Of a stretch of DNA of 36,681 bases, positions 1-7,627 are shown piece by piece. Source of the DNA: UBA5009 sp038043185. GTDB lineage: Bacteria > Bdellovibrionota > Bdellovibrionia > Bdellovibrionales > Bdellovibrionaceae. The stretch lies in assembly GCA_038043185.1 (NCBI GenBank), contig JBBTCO010000048.1:1-36681 (forward strand). The letters run 5' to 3'. A program made the position numbers and the translations under genes. Positions within the stretch are counted from its first letter, which is position 1, and the number at the start of each line of letters is the position of its first letter. The notes under the pieces are model-generated. The model did no database searches. It saw nothing but the letters and a program-made list of their open reading frames with translations, and was not told the origin of the DNA.

Positions 1-159
1 AATCTTGCAACGTCAATATTCTTAACCTGACAGCATTGGGGTATCGGTCACATACAAAAACAACAAAAATTCTTTGTTAAAATTGAACAAATTTCTATTC
101 AGAACGATCAAGTCCCTTTATCGAACGGTCATAAATTATGTCTTACTTAACTCTGACTT

Positions 160-351
160 TTACCCACGAGTTTTTGGAATCGAATTTTTTATGGTCCTTG
201 ATGGATTTCTGATGAACTTTCCACTTTGTTCTATATCGATGACCACTCTCCCTTGTTCACAAATCATTAAATGCCGCCAGTTAGCCACACCTGCCAAAGC
301 ACTCTGAATGGACACAAACGTAAATCCCAATACGGTCAAAAATTTCAACAT
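160..351 (-). CDS. Small exported protein, 63 aa, function unknown
   Basis: A short reading frame starts at an ATG at 351 with a good ribosome binding site (AAGGAAAA) about 8 bases upstream. Residues 1-20 form a clear Sec signal peptide (MLKFLTVLGFTFVSIQSALA, cleavage expected after ALA). The mature part would be only about 43 residues. The stretch CEQGRVVIDIEQ resembles the segment around GGRIGIHVEQ in the next gene upstream (444-860), so the two may be paralogues and this one a shortened copy. I found no continuation in another frame beyond the stop at 160, so a simple recent frameshift is not evident. The family is not recognised. The signal peptide and ribosome binding site make a real gene likely. 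Confidence 0.55.
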   Translation of the reverse strand: MLKFLTVLGFTFVSIQSALAGVANWRHLMICEQGRVVIDIEQSGKFIRNPSRTIKNSIPKTRG

Positions 352-404
352 AGGATTTTCCTTAGTTAGTTTTTATTTAAATCCGGTTATTTACCGCCCA
401 AAAT

Positions 405-436
405 AAATCACCTGAAGTAATTTTTCAGGTGATTTT
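405..436 (-). terminator. Strong rho-independent terminator hairpin
   Basis: Arms 405-416 (AAATCACCTGAA) and 424-435 (TTCAGGTGATTT) pair perfectly over 12 bp around a 7-base loop. On the minus strand the hairpin lies 8 bases past the stop of the 444-860 gene and is followed by ATTTT. It should end that transcript and separate it from the 160-351 gene. The opposite orientation also shows a short T run, so it could act in both directions. Confidence 0.8.
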
Positions 437-443
437 CAATTCG

Positions 444-860
444 CTAGCGGATATTTGAATCTCTTGGATCATCTGAACAAATAAATGTTCGTCCCTGTGT
501 ATTCTTTAACTCCAAATAGTTGTCACGTTTATTAAAAAAGAAACTGTAATTTAAGAGACGGCCGAGAGCATCAGTTCCGTTCTTAGTGGGCAAGAGCTGA
601 CCAGCTTCAATCAAAAGGCCTCCTGAGCTCGAGGATCTTTTCAAAGTTTTATACCGGATTGGATCTTGTTTTAATGGCGGTTGAATTTGTATCGGAGTCA
701 AATAAAAGGCTCTATCCTGTCCTTGCTCTACATGGATCCCAATACGGCCGCCCTGTTTCCCCATGCAAAAATATTGTTGTTGCACAGGCATCGCAGTAGC
801 AACTGAAGTGAGACCAGTTAATATCAAAAAAATCACATTTTTTTTATTCATAAAAAACAT
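444..860 (-). CDS. Exported hypothetical protein, about 138 aa
   Basis: The protein starts with a Sec signal peptide (MFFMNKKNVIFLILTGLTSV, then ATA, likely cleavage before MPVQQQ). The mature part is about 115 residues with two cysteines (FCMGKQGG and FICSDDP), which could form a disulfide in the periplasm. ATGs at 890, 860 and 851 are possible starts. The 890 start would put ten charged residues before the signal peptide and has no ribosome binding site; 860 has a weak purine-rich site, so I use it. A strong terminator follows the gene. No known domain is recognised. It shares a short segment with the 160-351 product and may be its full-length relative. Confidence 0.7.
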   Translation of the reverse strand: MFFMNKKNVIFLILTGLTSVATAMPVQQQYFCMGKQGGRIGIHVEQGQDRAFYLTPIQIQPPLKQDPIRYKTLKRSSSSGGLLIEAGQLLPTKNGTDALGRLLNYSFFFNKRDNYLELKNTQGRTFICSDDPRDSNIR

Positions 861-941
861 CTTTCTGCCTGACTTAAATTTCACAGGCATGATCTATCTA
901 ACAAAATGCGCCTACGATATAAACTGCAAATAACGCAAAAC

Positions 942-963
942 GACTTGTTAATAAAAGCAAGTC
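942..963. promoter_or_regulatory. Inverted repeat upstream of the LysR-type gene, possible operator
   Basis: GACTTG (942-947) and CAAGTC (958-963) are perfect 6-bp half-sites separated by 10 bases. They lie 17 bases before the ATG of the LysR-type regulator and in the intergenic space shared with the divergent exported-protein gene. LysR-type regulators commonly bind dyads near their own promoter, so autoregulation is a reasonable inference; binding is not shown by the sequence. Confidence 0.4.
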
Positions 964-979
964 CAATTACAAGGCGTTC

Positions 980-1831
980 ATGTCTAAATTTTTACTGACT
1001 GACTCAGAATCAGAACTCCTTTTAAAATTTGAAGAATCTCCCAGCTTGGAGTCTTTAGCGGCCAACGTTGGACGCGATATCACTGTAATTTCCCGGCAAC
1101 TTAAAAGAATTTCCGAAAAAGCCGATGTCTTAACAAAGATTTCAGGCAGATGGTGTATTACAAAAATAGGTAAACGATTTAATGAAGCTACATTGGATTT
1201 TTTACGGATCCAAAAAAGTATTTTTTCAGAAAAATACATCCTAAGAATTGGTACAAACCGTGAATTTGCCTCCAGAGTTATTTCTCGCAATATAAACTCA
1301 CTGCAAAATCGTTATAAAAATGCAACTTTAGAAATTAGATCCTATGAACGAGGAGCCGAATTAGCTCTTTTATCTGGCGAAATTGATATTGCTTTCGATT
1401 GCGGAAGACCCCAATCACCTGAAATTAAATACACTCAAATTCAAAATGAAATTATTATCGCCGTCGCCTCTCCAGCTTTTAAAAAAAAACATGGAAATAA
1501 AGAGGAGCTTACTGATTTATCCAAATTGCCTCATATCCATTGTGAAAGGCTTAGACCTGATCGGGTTGTCGGCATGAACTGGGACTCAGGAAACATTGTG
1601 ATTCATACGAACGACATAGCTACTGCAAGAGAAATGGCGCTTCAAAGTATTGGTTGGGCCTTGTTGCCAGAATATGCTATTCGCTCTGAACTAAAAAGCA
1701 ACCTTTTGAAACCTCTTCTCAATAAAACATTTGATCAAGAAAAATATGGCGTATGGTTTATGCGCTCGCGTGTCCATCTAGAGAAGGACTTTAAAAATGC
1801 ATGTGAATGGCTAAAAAATGTGAATTTTTAA
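980..1831 (+). CDS. LysR-type transcriptional regulator
   Basis: The 283-residue protein has a short N-terminal helix-turn-helix region (about residues 6-60, including the segment SLAANVGRDITVISRQLKRI) and a C-terminal LysR substrate-binding fold (about 88-280). The latter starts at ILRIGTNREF and includes LLSGEIDIAFDCG and MALQSIGWALLPEYA, which match typical LysR effector-domain patterns. It should bind DNA as an oligomer and respond to a small effector that cannot be named. The N-terminal part is less canonical than usual for LysR (no clear AAxxLxxSQPAxS-like recognition helix). AAGG lies a few bases before the ATG. It is divergent from the 444-860 gene, a possible target. Confidence 0.8.
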   Translation: MSKFLLTDSESELLLKFEESPSLESLAANVGRDITVISRQLKRISEKADVLTKISGRWCITKIGKRFNEATLDFLRIQKSIFSEKYILRIGTNREFASRVISRNINSLQNRYKNATLEIRSYERGAELALLSGEIDIAFDCGRPQSPEIKYTQIQNEIIIAVASPAFKKKHGNKEELTDLSKLPHIHCERLRPDRVVGMNWDSGNIVIHTNDIATAREMALQSIGWALLPEYAIRSELKSNLLKPLLNKTFDQEKYGVWFMRSRVHLEKDFKNACEWLKNVNF

Positions 1832-1916
1832 AAGACGTCGATAGTTTTTCGGACTGGTCGTGGATTCTTAGGCTTTTTGCTCCGATCACCCCCAGCTTAA
1901 GCTAACGGCACTATCA

Positions 1917-2303
1917 TCAATACGTGAAACCTATCGAGAAAAGTGTCACTTCCAGCTTAAAATTTCTAGCTATTTTCTGTTGCAAGTTAGGCTCAGGAAT
2001 CCAAATGTCGCGAACTTCTCGGCGAGCCTCGGCCGCTGAATCTGCAAAAATATAAACCATTCCTGCAATGAGTCCCAAGCCAACGCCCATTGTGATATTA
2101 TCTGTGTGTTCTTGAGGTCGGCCATAAAAACTCAAAGTGCTGAGCCCCAATATCCCGCCACCCAAGCTGGAAAAAATCACGGTCGCTGTATTTCGTTTAA
2201 AACTTCGCTGAGCTTCACTCACGTTTTGGGCATTTCCCTGAATACTTATTCCAAGCGAACATATTAAAACCATCATCCAAATTTTTAATCTGCAAATGCT
2301 CAT
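1917..2303 (-). CDS. Small predicted membrane protein, 128 aa
   Basis: The protein begins with a hydrophobic signal-like segment (residues about 8-25, ending near GNAQ), followed by two further hydrophobic stretches: one around TVIFSSLGGGILGLSTLSF and one around MGVGLGLIAGMVYIFA. It ends FTY. This suggests an exported N-terminus plus a small helical hairpin in the membrane. The ATG at 2303 is preceded by AAGAGGTCGGA, a fair ribosome binding site. The gene is divergent from the nucleoside operon with 92 bp between starts, and convergent with the LysR-type gene. No family is recognised and no function is proposed. Confidence 0.6.
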   Translation of the reverse strand: MSICRLKIWMMVLICSLGISIQGNAQNVSEAQRSFKRNTATVIFSSLGGGILGLSTLSFYGRPQEHTDNITMGVGLGLIAGMVYIFADSAAEARREVRDIWIPEPNLQQKIARNFKLEVTLFSIGFTY

Positions 2304-2376
2304 TCCGACCTCTTGCTAAACAAAACACTAACACAGAATTTTTTTGACGCCAGTTCATTTTGACATTCTTCCAACG

Positions 2377-2392
2377 TCCTATTAGCTTAGGA
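2377..2392 (+). promoter_or_regulatory. Short dyad covering the deoC ribosome binding site
   Basis: TCCTA (2377-2381) and TAGGA (2388-2392) are complementary around a 6-base loop, and the second arm is the ribosome binding site of deoC (ATG at 2396). A perfect TTGACA hexamer lies just upstream at 2360-2365, but without a convincing -10 at normal spacing. The dyad could be an operator or a weak hairpin hiding the ribosome binding site; it is short enough to be chance. Confidence 0.3.
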
Positions 2393-2395
2393 CAT

Positions 2396-3076
2396 ATGCA
2401 AAAATACACCGCCGGCGAGCTCGCAAAATTTATTGATCACACTCTGCTGAAGGCCGATGCCACTTCGAAACAAATTCAAACTCTTTGCGAAGAAGCCCTG
2501 AAACATCACTTTTTTGGAGTTTGCGTCAACAGCAGCTTTGTTTCCTTCTGTTCACAAACTTTAAGTGGCACCGGAGTCCATGTTGTTAGCGTTGTGGGCT
2601 TTCCACTCGGCGCCATGGGTTCCTTAGCGAAAGCCTATGAAGCGGAGTTCGCAGTAAATAACGGCGCCTCCGAAGTGGATATGGTTTTAAATTTGGCGGC
2701 CATCAAAGAAAAAAATTATAAAAATGCGACAAATGACATTCAACAGGTCGTTAAGGCGAGTCGCGGAAAAATTGTTAAAGTTATTTTAGAAACTAATCTT
2801 TTGACGAATGAAGAAAAAATTGCGGCTTGCCAGTGCAGTCAAGAGGCAGGAGCTCATTTTGTTAAGACGAATACGGGTTTTTCTGGGGGCGGCGCAACTC
2901 TTGATGATGTTTTGTTAATGAAAAAAACGGTGGGTTCAGCACTGCAAGTTAAAGCCAGTGGTGGAATTAAAAATACTCAACAAGCTTTAGAATATCTTAA
3001 TGCCGGAGTCTCTCGCTTGGGAACAAGTTCGGGAATTGCCTTAATTCAAGGCTTGGATTCGGCTGGGGGCTATTGA
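2396..3076 (+). CDS. deoC: Deoxyribose-phosphate aldolase
   Basis: DeoC cleaves 2-deoxyribose-5-phosphate to glyceraldehyde-3-phosphate and acetaldehyde in the cytoplasm, the last step of deoxynucleoside breakdown. The 226-residue protein is a normal-length TIM-barrel aldolase. The Schiff-base lysine is visible as K157 in VKTNTGF, the second active-site lysine as K186 in KASGGI, and the proton-relay aspartate as D95 in EVDMVLN; the N-terminal IDHTLLKAD motif is also present. The ATG at 2396 is chosen because TAGGA precedes it and DeoC proteins begin near this point; an upstream TTG at 2360 would add 12 unlikely residues. The stop overlaps the deoA start (TGATG), so translation is probably coupled. 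Confidence 0.95.
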   Translation: MQKYTAGELAKFIDHTLLKADATSKQIQTLCEEALKHHFFGVCVNSSFVSFCSQTLSGTGVHVVSVVGFPLGAMGSLAKAYEAEFAVNNGASEVDMVLNLAAIKEKNYKNATNDIQQVVKASRGKIVKVILETNLLTNEEKIAACQCSQEAGAHFVKTNTGFSGGGATLDDVLLMKKTVGSALQVKASGGIKNTQQALEYLNAGVSRLGTSSGIALIQGLDSAGGY

Positions 3077-4395
3077 TGTTTTTTCTTCCTATGGAAATCA
3101 TCAAAAAGAAACGCAATGGTTTTGAACTTAGCCCTGAAGAAATTGATTATTTCATTCAATCTTACACACGCTCTGAACTTCCGGACTATCAAATGTCCGC
3201 TCTGCTTATGGCGATTTATTTTCGCGGTATGAATACTTCGGAAACTCTGGCTCTGACAAAATCCATGCTGAACTCTGGAATTGTTGTCGATTTATCGCAG
3301 ATTTCTGAATTTAAAGTTGATAAGCACAGCACCGGCGGGGTCGGAGATAAAACCAGCTTGATTCTGGGTCCCATCGTTGCCGCTGCGGGAATTCCTGTCC
3401 CGATGATTTCTGGCCGGGGCCTAGGGCACACCGGTGGAACTTTGGACAAGCTGGAAAGTATTCCAGGATTTAATACTCAACTGAGCCTTGAGGATTTTAA
3501 AAAAAATCTTCTTAAAAGTAAGATTTGTTTCATTGGACAAACTAAAGATATTTGCCCTGCAGATAAAAAAATATATGCCTTACGTGATGTTACGGCAACG
3601 GTCGAAAGCTTGCCCTTGATTTGTGCCAGTATTATGTCGAAAAAAATTGCTGAAGGCATCGATGGTTTAGTTCTTGATGTTAAGTATGGCTCCGGTGCTT
3701 TTATGAAAAGTTCTGAGCAGGCAGAAGAGCTAGCGCTCAAACTGATGGATATCGCCAAGGGATATGGGAAAAAAGTTGTTACTTTGATCACGAATATGAA
3801 TCAACCACTGGGCCGATTCGCCGGAAACTCCCTGGAAGTTGAAGAGTGCGTTGGAATTTTAAAAAATGAACCTCTAAGCGATGCAATTCAATCACGATTT
3901 ACCAATGAAACCCGCGAACTTAGCCTTTGGTTGTCGGCCCACATGATTCATTTGAGCGGCAAAACAAAATCTGCCGACGAGGCCTATGCCTTGGCTGAAA
4001 AAATCTTGGTTTCGGGTCAAGCCTACGAGAAATTTCTTGAACTCTGTAAAATTCACGGGGGTAATTTAAATCTTTTGCCAAAACCCAAACACAAACTTGA
4101 CGTGACCAGCACTCAAAAGGGTTTTATCCAAAAGATGAATACTGAAACCATCGGTGTGGCGGGCCTAATTTTAAAAGCGGGACGTGCCCAGGTCACTGAT
4201 ATTATCGAGCCGACCTCAGGCTTTGAGTTTCACAAAAAGGATGGCGATACAGTGGAAATTGGCGAAAAAATATTTACGATTTTTGGTGCAGATCCAACTT
4301 TATTTGAAGAAGCTAGAAACAAGCTCTTATCTTCTTTGAGTATTTCCTTGCAAAAAACCTCCACACAGCCTTTGATAAAAAAAGTACTTTGTTAG
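3076..4395 (+). CDS. deoA: Thymidine / pyrimidine-nucleoside phosphorylase
   Basis: The enzyme uses phosphate to split thymidine or other pyrimidine (deoxy)nucleosides into base and (deoxy)ribose-1-phosphate. The 439-residue protein has the family signature: KHSTGGVGDKTS at 83-94 (phosphate and substrate contacts), SGRGLGHTGGTLDKLE at 112-127, and YALRDVTATVES followed by SIMSKK, which carry the Arg, Ser and Lys that hold the base. The C-terminal alpha/beta domain (about 340-430) is present. The ATG at 3076 overlaps the deoC stop and gives an N-terminus like that of E. coli DeoA; a TTG one codon upstream is the alternative. Whether it prefers thymidine or is a broad pyrimidine enzyme cannot be told from sequence alone. 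punA follows after 10 bp. Confidence 0.93.
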   Translation: MFFLPMEIIKKKRNGFELSPEEIDYFIQSYTRSELPDYQMSALLMAIYFRGMNTSETLALTKSMLNSGIVVDLSQISEFKVDKHSTGGVGDKTSLILGPIVAAAGIPVPMISGRGLGHTGGTLDKLESIPGFNTQLSLEDFKKNLLKSKICFIGQTKDICPADKKIYALRDVTATVESLPLICASIMSKKIAEGIDGLVLDVKYGSGAFMKSSEQAEELALKLMDIAKGYGKKVVTLITNMNQPLGRFAGNSLEVEECVGILKNEPLSDAIQSRFTNETRELSLWLSAHMIHLSGKTKSADEAYALAEKILVSGQAYEKFLELCKIHGGNLNLLPKPKHKLDVTSTQKGFIQKMNTETIGVAGLILKAGRAQVTDIIEPTSGFEFHKKDGDTVEIGEKIFTIFGADPTLFEEARNKLLSSLSISLQKTSTQPLIKKVLC

Positions 4396-4405
4396 AGAGG
4401 AACAA

Positions 4406-5230
4406 ATGCAAATCGTCTTAAGTAAACTTACCGAAACTGTTAGTTTCATTCGATCAAAGACGACTTTAAAACCTAAAGTGGGTGTGATTCTTGGTTCAGG
4501 CTTAGGCGCCTTTGTTAACGAAGTGCAAGTTGAGTCAACCCTTGCATTTCAAGATATTCCGCATTTTAACCCACCGACAGTGGACGGCCATCAAGGCAAT
4601 CTTATTTTTGGTAAAGTTGGCCCTCAAACAGTGGCCATTCTGCAAGGACGCAATCACTACTATGAAGGTCACACCATGGAAAACGTTGTTTTTCCAACTC
4701 GGACATTGGCCCTATTGGGAATTGAAATTTTAATCTTAACAAATTCGTCCGGCGGTTTCGGTGACACCATGCAAGCCGGCGACTTAATGATTCTTGAGGA
4801 TCACATTAATCTCATGGGCATTAATCCTTTGATGGGACCTAACATCAAAGAACTTGGGCCGCGCTTTCCAGATATGACTGAAGCCTACGATCGAAAATTA
4901 ATTGCCCAAATGGAAACCATACTCAACAGGCACGGCACTCGCTTTCACAAGGGCGTCTATTGTGGTGTTAGTGGGCCAACTTACGAGACTCCGGCAGAAG
5001 TTCGTTATCTTAAAATGATTGGTGGAAAAGCCGTGGGCATGAGTACTGTTCCAGAGTCGATTGCAGCTAATCATTTGGGTCTAAGAGTCGCTGCTCTGAG
5101 CTGTATAACAAACTTAGCTGCTGGAATTTCGCGACAAAAGCTTTCGCACCTTGAAGTGACGGAAACAGCTAAAAAAGTAGAGCAAAAATTCACGCAGTTT
5201 TTAACAGAATTTATTTCAAATATTGAGTAG
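4406..5230 (+). CDS. punA: Purine-nucleoside phosphorylase (trimeric type)
   Basis: This enzyme phosphorolyses inosine/guanosine-type nucleosides to base and (deoxy)ribose-1-phosphate. The 274-residue length and motifs fit the trimeric PNP/MTAP family: GVILGSGLGAF (26-36), TVDGHQG (58-64), GRNHYYEGH (81-89, with H84), GPTYETPAEVR (190-200, with E194 for the purine), GMSTVPE (211-217) and SCITNLAAG (232-240, with N236). The Glu and Asn favour a PNP over an MTA phosphorylase, which would usually have Asp here. AGAGGAA precedes the ATG by 5 bases. It is the last gene of deoC-deoA-punA. Its 3' end overlaps the convergent gene 5211-5711 by 20 bp. Confidence 0.93.
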   Translation: MQIVLSKLTETVSFIRSKTTLKPKVGVILGSGLGAFVNEVQVESTLAFQDIPHFNPPTVDGHQGNLIFGKVGPQTVAILQGRNHYYEGHTMENVVFPTRTLALLGIEILILTNSSGGFGDTMQAGDLMILEDHINLMGINPLMGPNIKELGPRFPDMTEAYDRKLIAQMETILNRHGTRFHKGVYCGVSGPTYETPAEVRYLKMIGGKAVGMSTVPESIAANHLGLRVAALSCITNLAAGISRQKLSHLEVTETAKKVEQKFTQFLTEFISNIE

Positions 5231-5711
5231 ATTCACAATTCCATTTTTTAATCGACATAAAACCTGACCAGTGACTGAATAAAATATTTCCTTCAACACC
5301 AGAAAAATAAGTAGCTACCTTTGATTTATCTTCGGGAGAGTGAATCGCAATTTTATAGCCTAATGTCTTTCTGTTTTTTGCTTCATACATATTGGTGGTA
5401 ATGATGACAGGACTTGGGTTGCCATGTTTCACCAATCCGGTTTGACTCTCTTTTAAAAACCGACTGAGAGCTCGTTGTTCCGCTGTGGTTAGTTTTAAAA
5501 CATTTTTGTGAGTTACTTCCGCGCTTCGTCGTAAATTTTGTAATCGAGCATAATTCATCTCTCTGACATTTTCCTGACAGTCGAGTAGGTCTTTTTGAGA
5601 GGACTTGTCTTGCGGAGTTTGCCCCATAGAACTAAATGAAACCAAATAAAAAAGGATCGTTCCTGTGCTGAGGAAAAAGATCGTTTTTTTCATAAACAAA
5701 GAGGCAAACAT
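5211..5711 (-). CDS. Exported hypothetical protein, 166 aa
   Basis: The N-terminus holds a signal peptide (lysines near residues 8-9, hydrophobic stretch IFFLSTGTILFYLVSFSS, likely cleavage near SMGQ). The mature part is charged, with two cysteines (LLDCQENV and KWNCEST) that could be disulfide-linked, and a C-terminal segment ATYFSGVEGNILFSHWSG that looks beta-rich. The ATG at 5711 has GGGGGAG just before it; a second ATG at 5693 (MKKTIF) would make a more standard signal peptide but has no ribosome binding site. No family is recognised. Its last 20 bp overlap the end of punA tail to tail. Confidence 0.65.
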   Translation of the reverse strand: MFASLFMKKTIFFLSTGTILFYLVSFSSMGQTPQDKSSQKDLLDCQENVREMNYARLQNLRRSAEVTHKNVLKLTTAEQRALSRFLKESQTGLVKHGNPSPVIITTNMYEAKNRKTLGYKIAIHSPEDKSKVATYFSGVEGNILFSHWSGFMSIKKWNCESTQYLK

Positions 5712-6031
5712 AACTCCCCCAAAACCCTTTCAATGATAAACTTCTTAAACAAAAGACCCCAAGTGACTCAATTTTTGTCAGACCAAGTAATTAATTCAAG
5801 AGTTAGGGTCTGAGTTTAATTAAGAGCCTCCAGCGGCAACTTGCCTGTAAGGATAGCAACACGAATGCCAATTGTTGGGGTGGTTGGGGGAACTTAACAA
5901 ATCAAGGGTTTTGGCAATTTCGAAACAAGCTTTTAATGAGTCTATTCTAAACGATATTTATTAGATTTTGGAACTACTCTTGCTTTGATGATGAGAAGGA
6001 TCTTTAAGCAGGAATAAGGAAGAAGCCAGTG
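5712..6031. other. Intergenic stretch without a gene
   Basis: About 320 bases separate two divergent exported-protein genes, so promoters for both should lie here. I see no convincing -35/-10 pair. A G-rich run sits near 5874-5890 (two runs of four to five G around TGG). An 11-base word at 5719-5729 (CCAAAACCCTT) recurs inverted at 5904-5914; at that spacing it may be chance. No reading frame with a ribosome binding site and no RNA gene was seen. Confidence 0.5.
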
Positions 6032-7354
6032 ATGAAAAATGTGACATCTGTATTTCTTATTTTGTTAAGCATCACATTTGTGTCTCAAAATGAGACACAG
6101 GCGGCGCCGTCATGCCCGGCGGTTTTTCAATCCGTCGAGCTTCGCAAAATATCATTACGGTTTAGAGGTTTAAGTGCAGACCCGAATTGGAAACAATATG
6201 AGCATGACGTTCATAAGGTTATGGAAGCAAACGCTAACTCTCACTTCGAGAAAATTGAGAAAGCTATTAAAGAAAACCAATTATACGCCGTTTTCCTACA
6301 GAAAGCGGGTATGCGTATAAAGGACGGGCGAGTAATCATGCCAAAGCTTTCGCAAATCGTCGACTATTATTACTTTCGAATAAACGAGGCGATCTCGCGC
6401 GGTGAAATTACTGTTGATGACGTTATTGAACCAGGACTTCTTTTTGAAGACCCGTCTGGAAAAGTTATGGTGGTAAAGCTGGGTGAAAAATTTCCAGAGA
6501 ATATGAAACCTTCGGACTTTGCTTCAAATGAAGATTTCGCAAAAATGCTCGGGAACGGAATTTTTCCCTTATCCGCTTTTGACGCGCAGACTGTCATTGA
6601 TAATTGGGGTGGCGTTAGTCACGACATTGGTGGCCACTTTGCTGGATTTGCAGAGTATCCGGCTGAGTATATGAAGCCCTTCAAAAGGACTATGGCTAAG
6701 TTCTCTTCCGGTATTGGCGATAGTAAACTTGAAGATATCGAAAATCGTCTTCATCAAAAGCTTTTTTTTGTGCAAGAAAATATCTTTTTTGTACCTAAAT
6801 CAAAACTGAATCTTGTCAAATCGGCACTCTTGGTTCCCCCAAACTATTTTGATCAGGCTTTTTTCAATATTGAAACTATGAAGCAGTATTTATCAAATTT
6901 TAGTCTAAAAGAAATTCATGATCGTATTAAGTATATCAGTGATAATTTTCATAATTTTATAGCAACCCCCGGGGGTATAGCAACGGATGTTGTTAGTAGA
7001 CAACGTTGGACAGAAAAATTTTACTATAAAGAGAAACAATTTGATGACTTATTTATTTATAAAATGGAGTCCAATTTTAAGGCCGTATCTAACGGCAGTG
7101 CAGAGAAATGGGGCATGAGTGAAGAGGTTGTTCGTAATATTATGATTTCAGAGCTAGCAAAAATCCAAACGCTATTGGCATTGGGAATCCGATATGATGC
7201 GAATGCATGGATGAAGGCTATATTTGACGTTCGCTACGATGATAAAAATGGATATGTTGCAAGTCAGTCTCAGCTTATAAAGGAGATAACAAACTCGGGC
7301 CTATTTCAAAGCGACGGGTACATGCTTTTTCGAATTCTATTTGTCAATCCGTAA
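6032..7354 (+). CDS. Large exported protein of unknown function, 440 aa
   Basis: The protein starts with a Sec signal peptide (MKNVTSVFLILLSITFVSQN, then ETQAA, likely cleavage before APSCPAVF). The mature part is about 415 residues, mostly predicted helical, with many aromatic and charged residues and a single obvious cysteine near its start (SCPAVF). The most distinctive segment is NWGGVSHDIGGHFAGFAEYP (about residues 190-210), where two histidines and an aspartate in HDIGGH could form a metal site; this is only a suggestion. The ATG at 6032 is preceded by AAGGAAGAAG; a GTG lies one codon upstream. A weak terminator follows. I do not recognise the family, though similar large exported proteins are common in Bdellovibrio-type genomes. 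Confidence 0.75.
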   Translation: MKNVTSVFLILLSITFVSQNETQAAPSCPAVFQSVELRKISLRFRGLSADPNWKQYEHDVHKVMEANANSHFEKIEKAIKENQLYAVFLQKAGMRIKDGRVIMPKLSQIVDYYYFRINEAISRGEITVDDVIEPGLLFEDPSGKVMVVKLGEKFPENMKPSDFASNEDFAKMLGNGIFPLSAFDAQTVIDNWGGVSHDIGGHFAGFAEYPAEYMKPFKRTMAKFSSGIGDSKLEDIENRLHQKLFFVQENIFFVPKSKLNLVKSALLVPPNYFDQAFFNIETMKQYLSNFSLKEIHDRIKYISDNFHNFIATPGGIATDVVSRQRWTEKFYYKEKQFDDLFIYKMESNFKAVSNGSAEKWGMSEEVVRNIMISELAKIQTLLALGIRYDANAWMKAIFDVRYDDKNGYVASQSQLIKEITNSGLFQSDGYMLFRILFVNP

Positions 7355-7360
7355 GTGACG

Positions 7361-7384
7361 GACGCTAAACGCGTCTCTTTCTCT
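7361..7384 (+). terminator. Weak terminator-like hairpin after the 440-aa exported protein gene
   Basis: GACGC (7361-7365) pairs with GCGTC (7371-7375) around TAAAC, and is followed by TCTTTCTCT. The stem is only 5 bp plus a possible G-T pair, and the T tract is broken by C, so termination would be weak. The stronger palindrome further downstream may do most of the work. Confidence 0.35.
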
Positions 7385-7488
7385 AATCTGAAAGACAGCT
7401 TACAATAATATCCCCTTCTCCCCCAACGCTGCCCCAAACAAAAAATTCTTGCTATGTCCTCCACTAAGAGGATTCTTTAATTTTACGT

Positions 7489-7615
7489 CCCTTTTAAGTT
7501 TTAATTTCTCTAAAATTGGACCTCCCAGCAAGCTGGAGGCGCTCGGCCCGAAGGGCCGATGCTGGGGAAGGCAGGAGCCTGCGTCCAATTTTAGAGAAAT
7601 TAAAACTTAAAAGGG
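7489..7615. repeat. Long perfect inverted repeat with GC-rich multi-hairpin core
   Basis: Two 33-base arms (7489-7521, starting CCCTTTTAAG; 7583-7615, ending CTTAAAAGGG) are perfect reverse complements. Beyond them pairing continues imperfectly to about 7477 and 7627. The AT-rich arms enclose a 61-base GC-rich core that holds three more hairpins: CTCCCAGC/GCTGGAG with an AA turn (7522-7538), TCGGCCC-GAA-GGGCCGA (7543-7559), and GCAGG-AG-CCTGC (7571-7582). As RNA or a DNA cruciform it would fold into a long stem carrying three short hairpins. It lies between the convergent 3' ends of an exported-protein gene and the S9 peptidase gene. The base composition of the core is unlike its surroundings, which suggests a mobile or miniature element; a bidirectional terminator is the other option. 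Confidence 0.85.
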
Positions 7616-7627
7616 ATACAAACTTAA

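Noticed and set aside
74..307. Plus-strand reading frame opposite the small exported protein
   Set aside because: No ribosome binding site or recognisable pattern; the minus-strand frame has a signal peptide and a good ribosome binding site.
1894..1903. Palindrome AGCTTAAGCT between the LysR-type gene and the small membrane protein gene
   Set aside because: Only 10 bases without a loop or T run; not a terminator and too short to interpret.
2344..2365. TTGACG and TTGACA as -35 elements for deoC
   Set aside because: TTGACA is a perfect -35 hexamer, but no matching -10 stands at 15-19 bases, so I did not list a promoter.
5719..5914. Inverted 11-base words CCAAAACCCTT and AAGGGTTTTGG
   Set aside because: The 174-base distance and simple sequence make chance likely; no other pairing supports a large hairpin.
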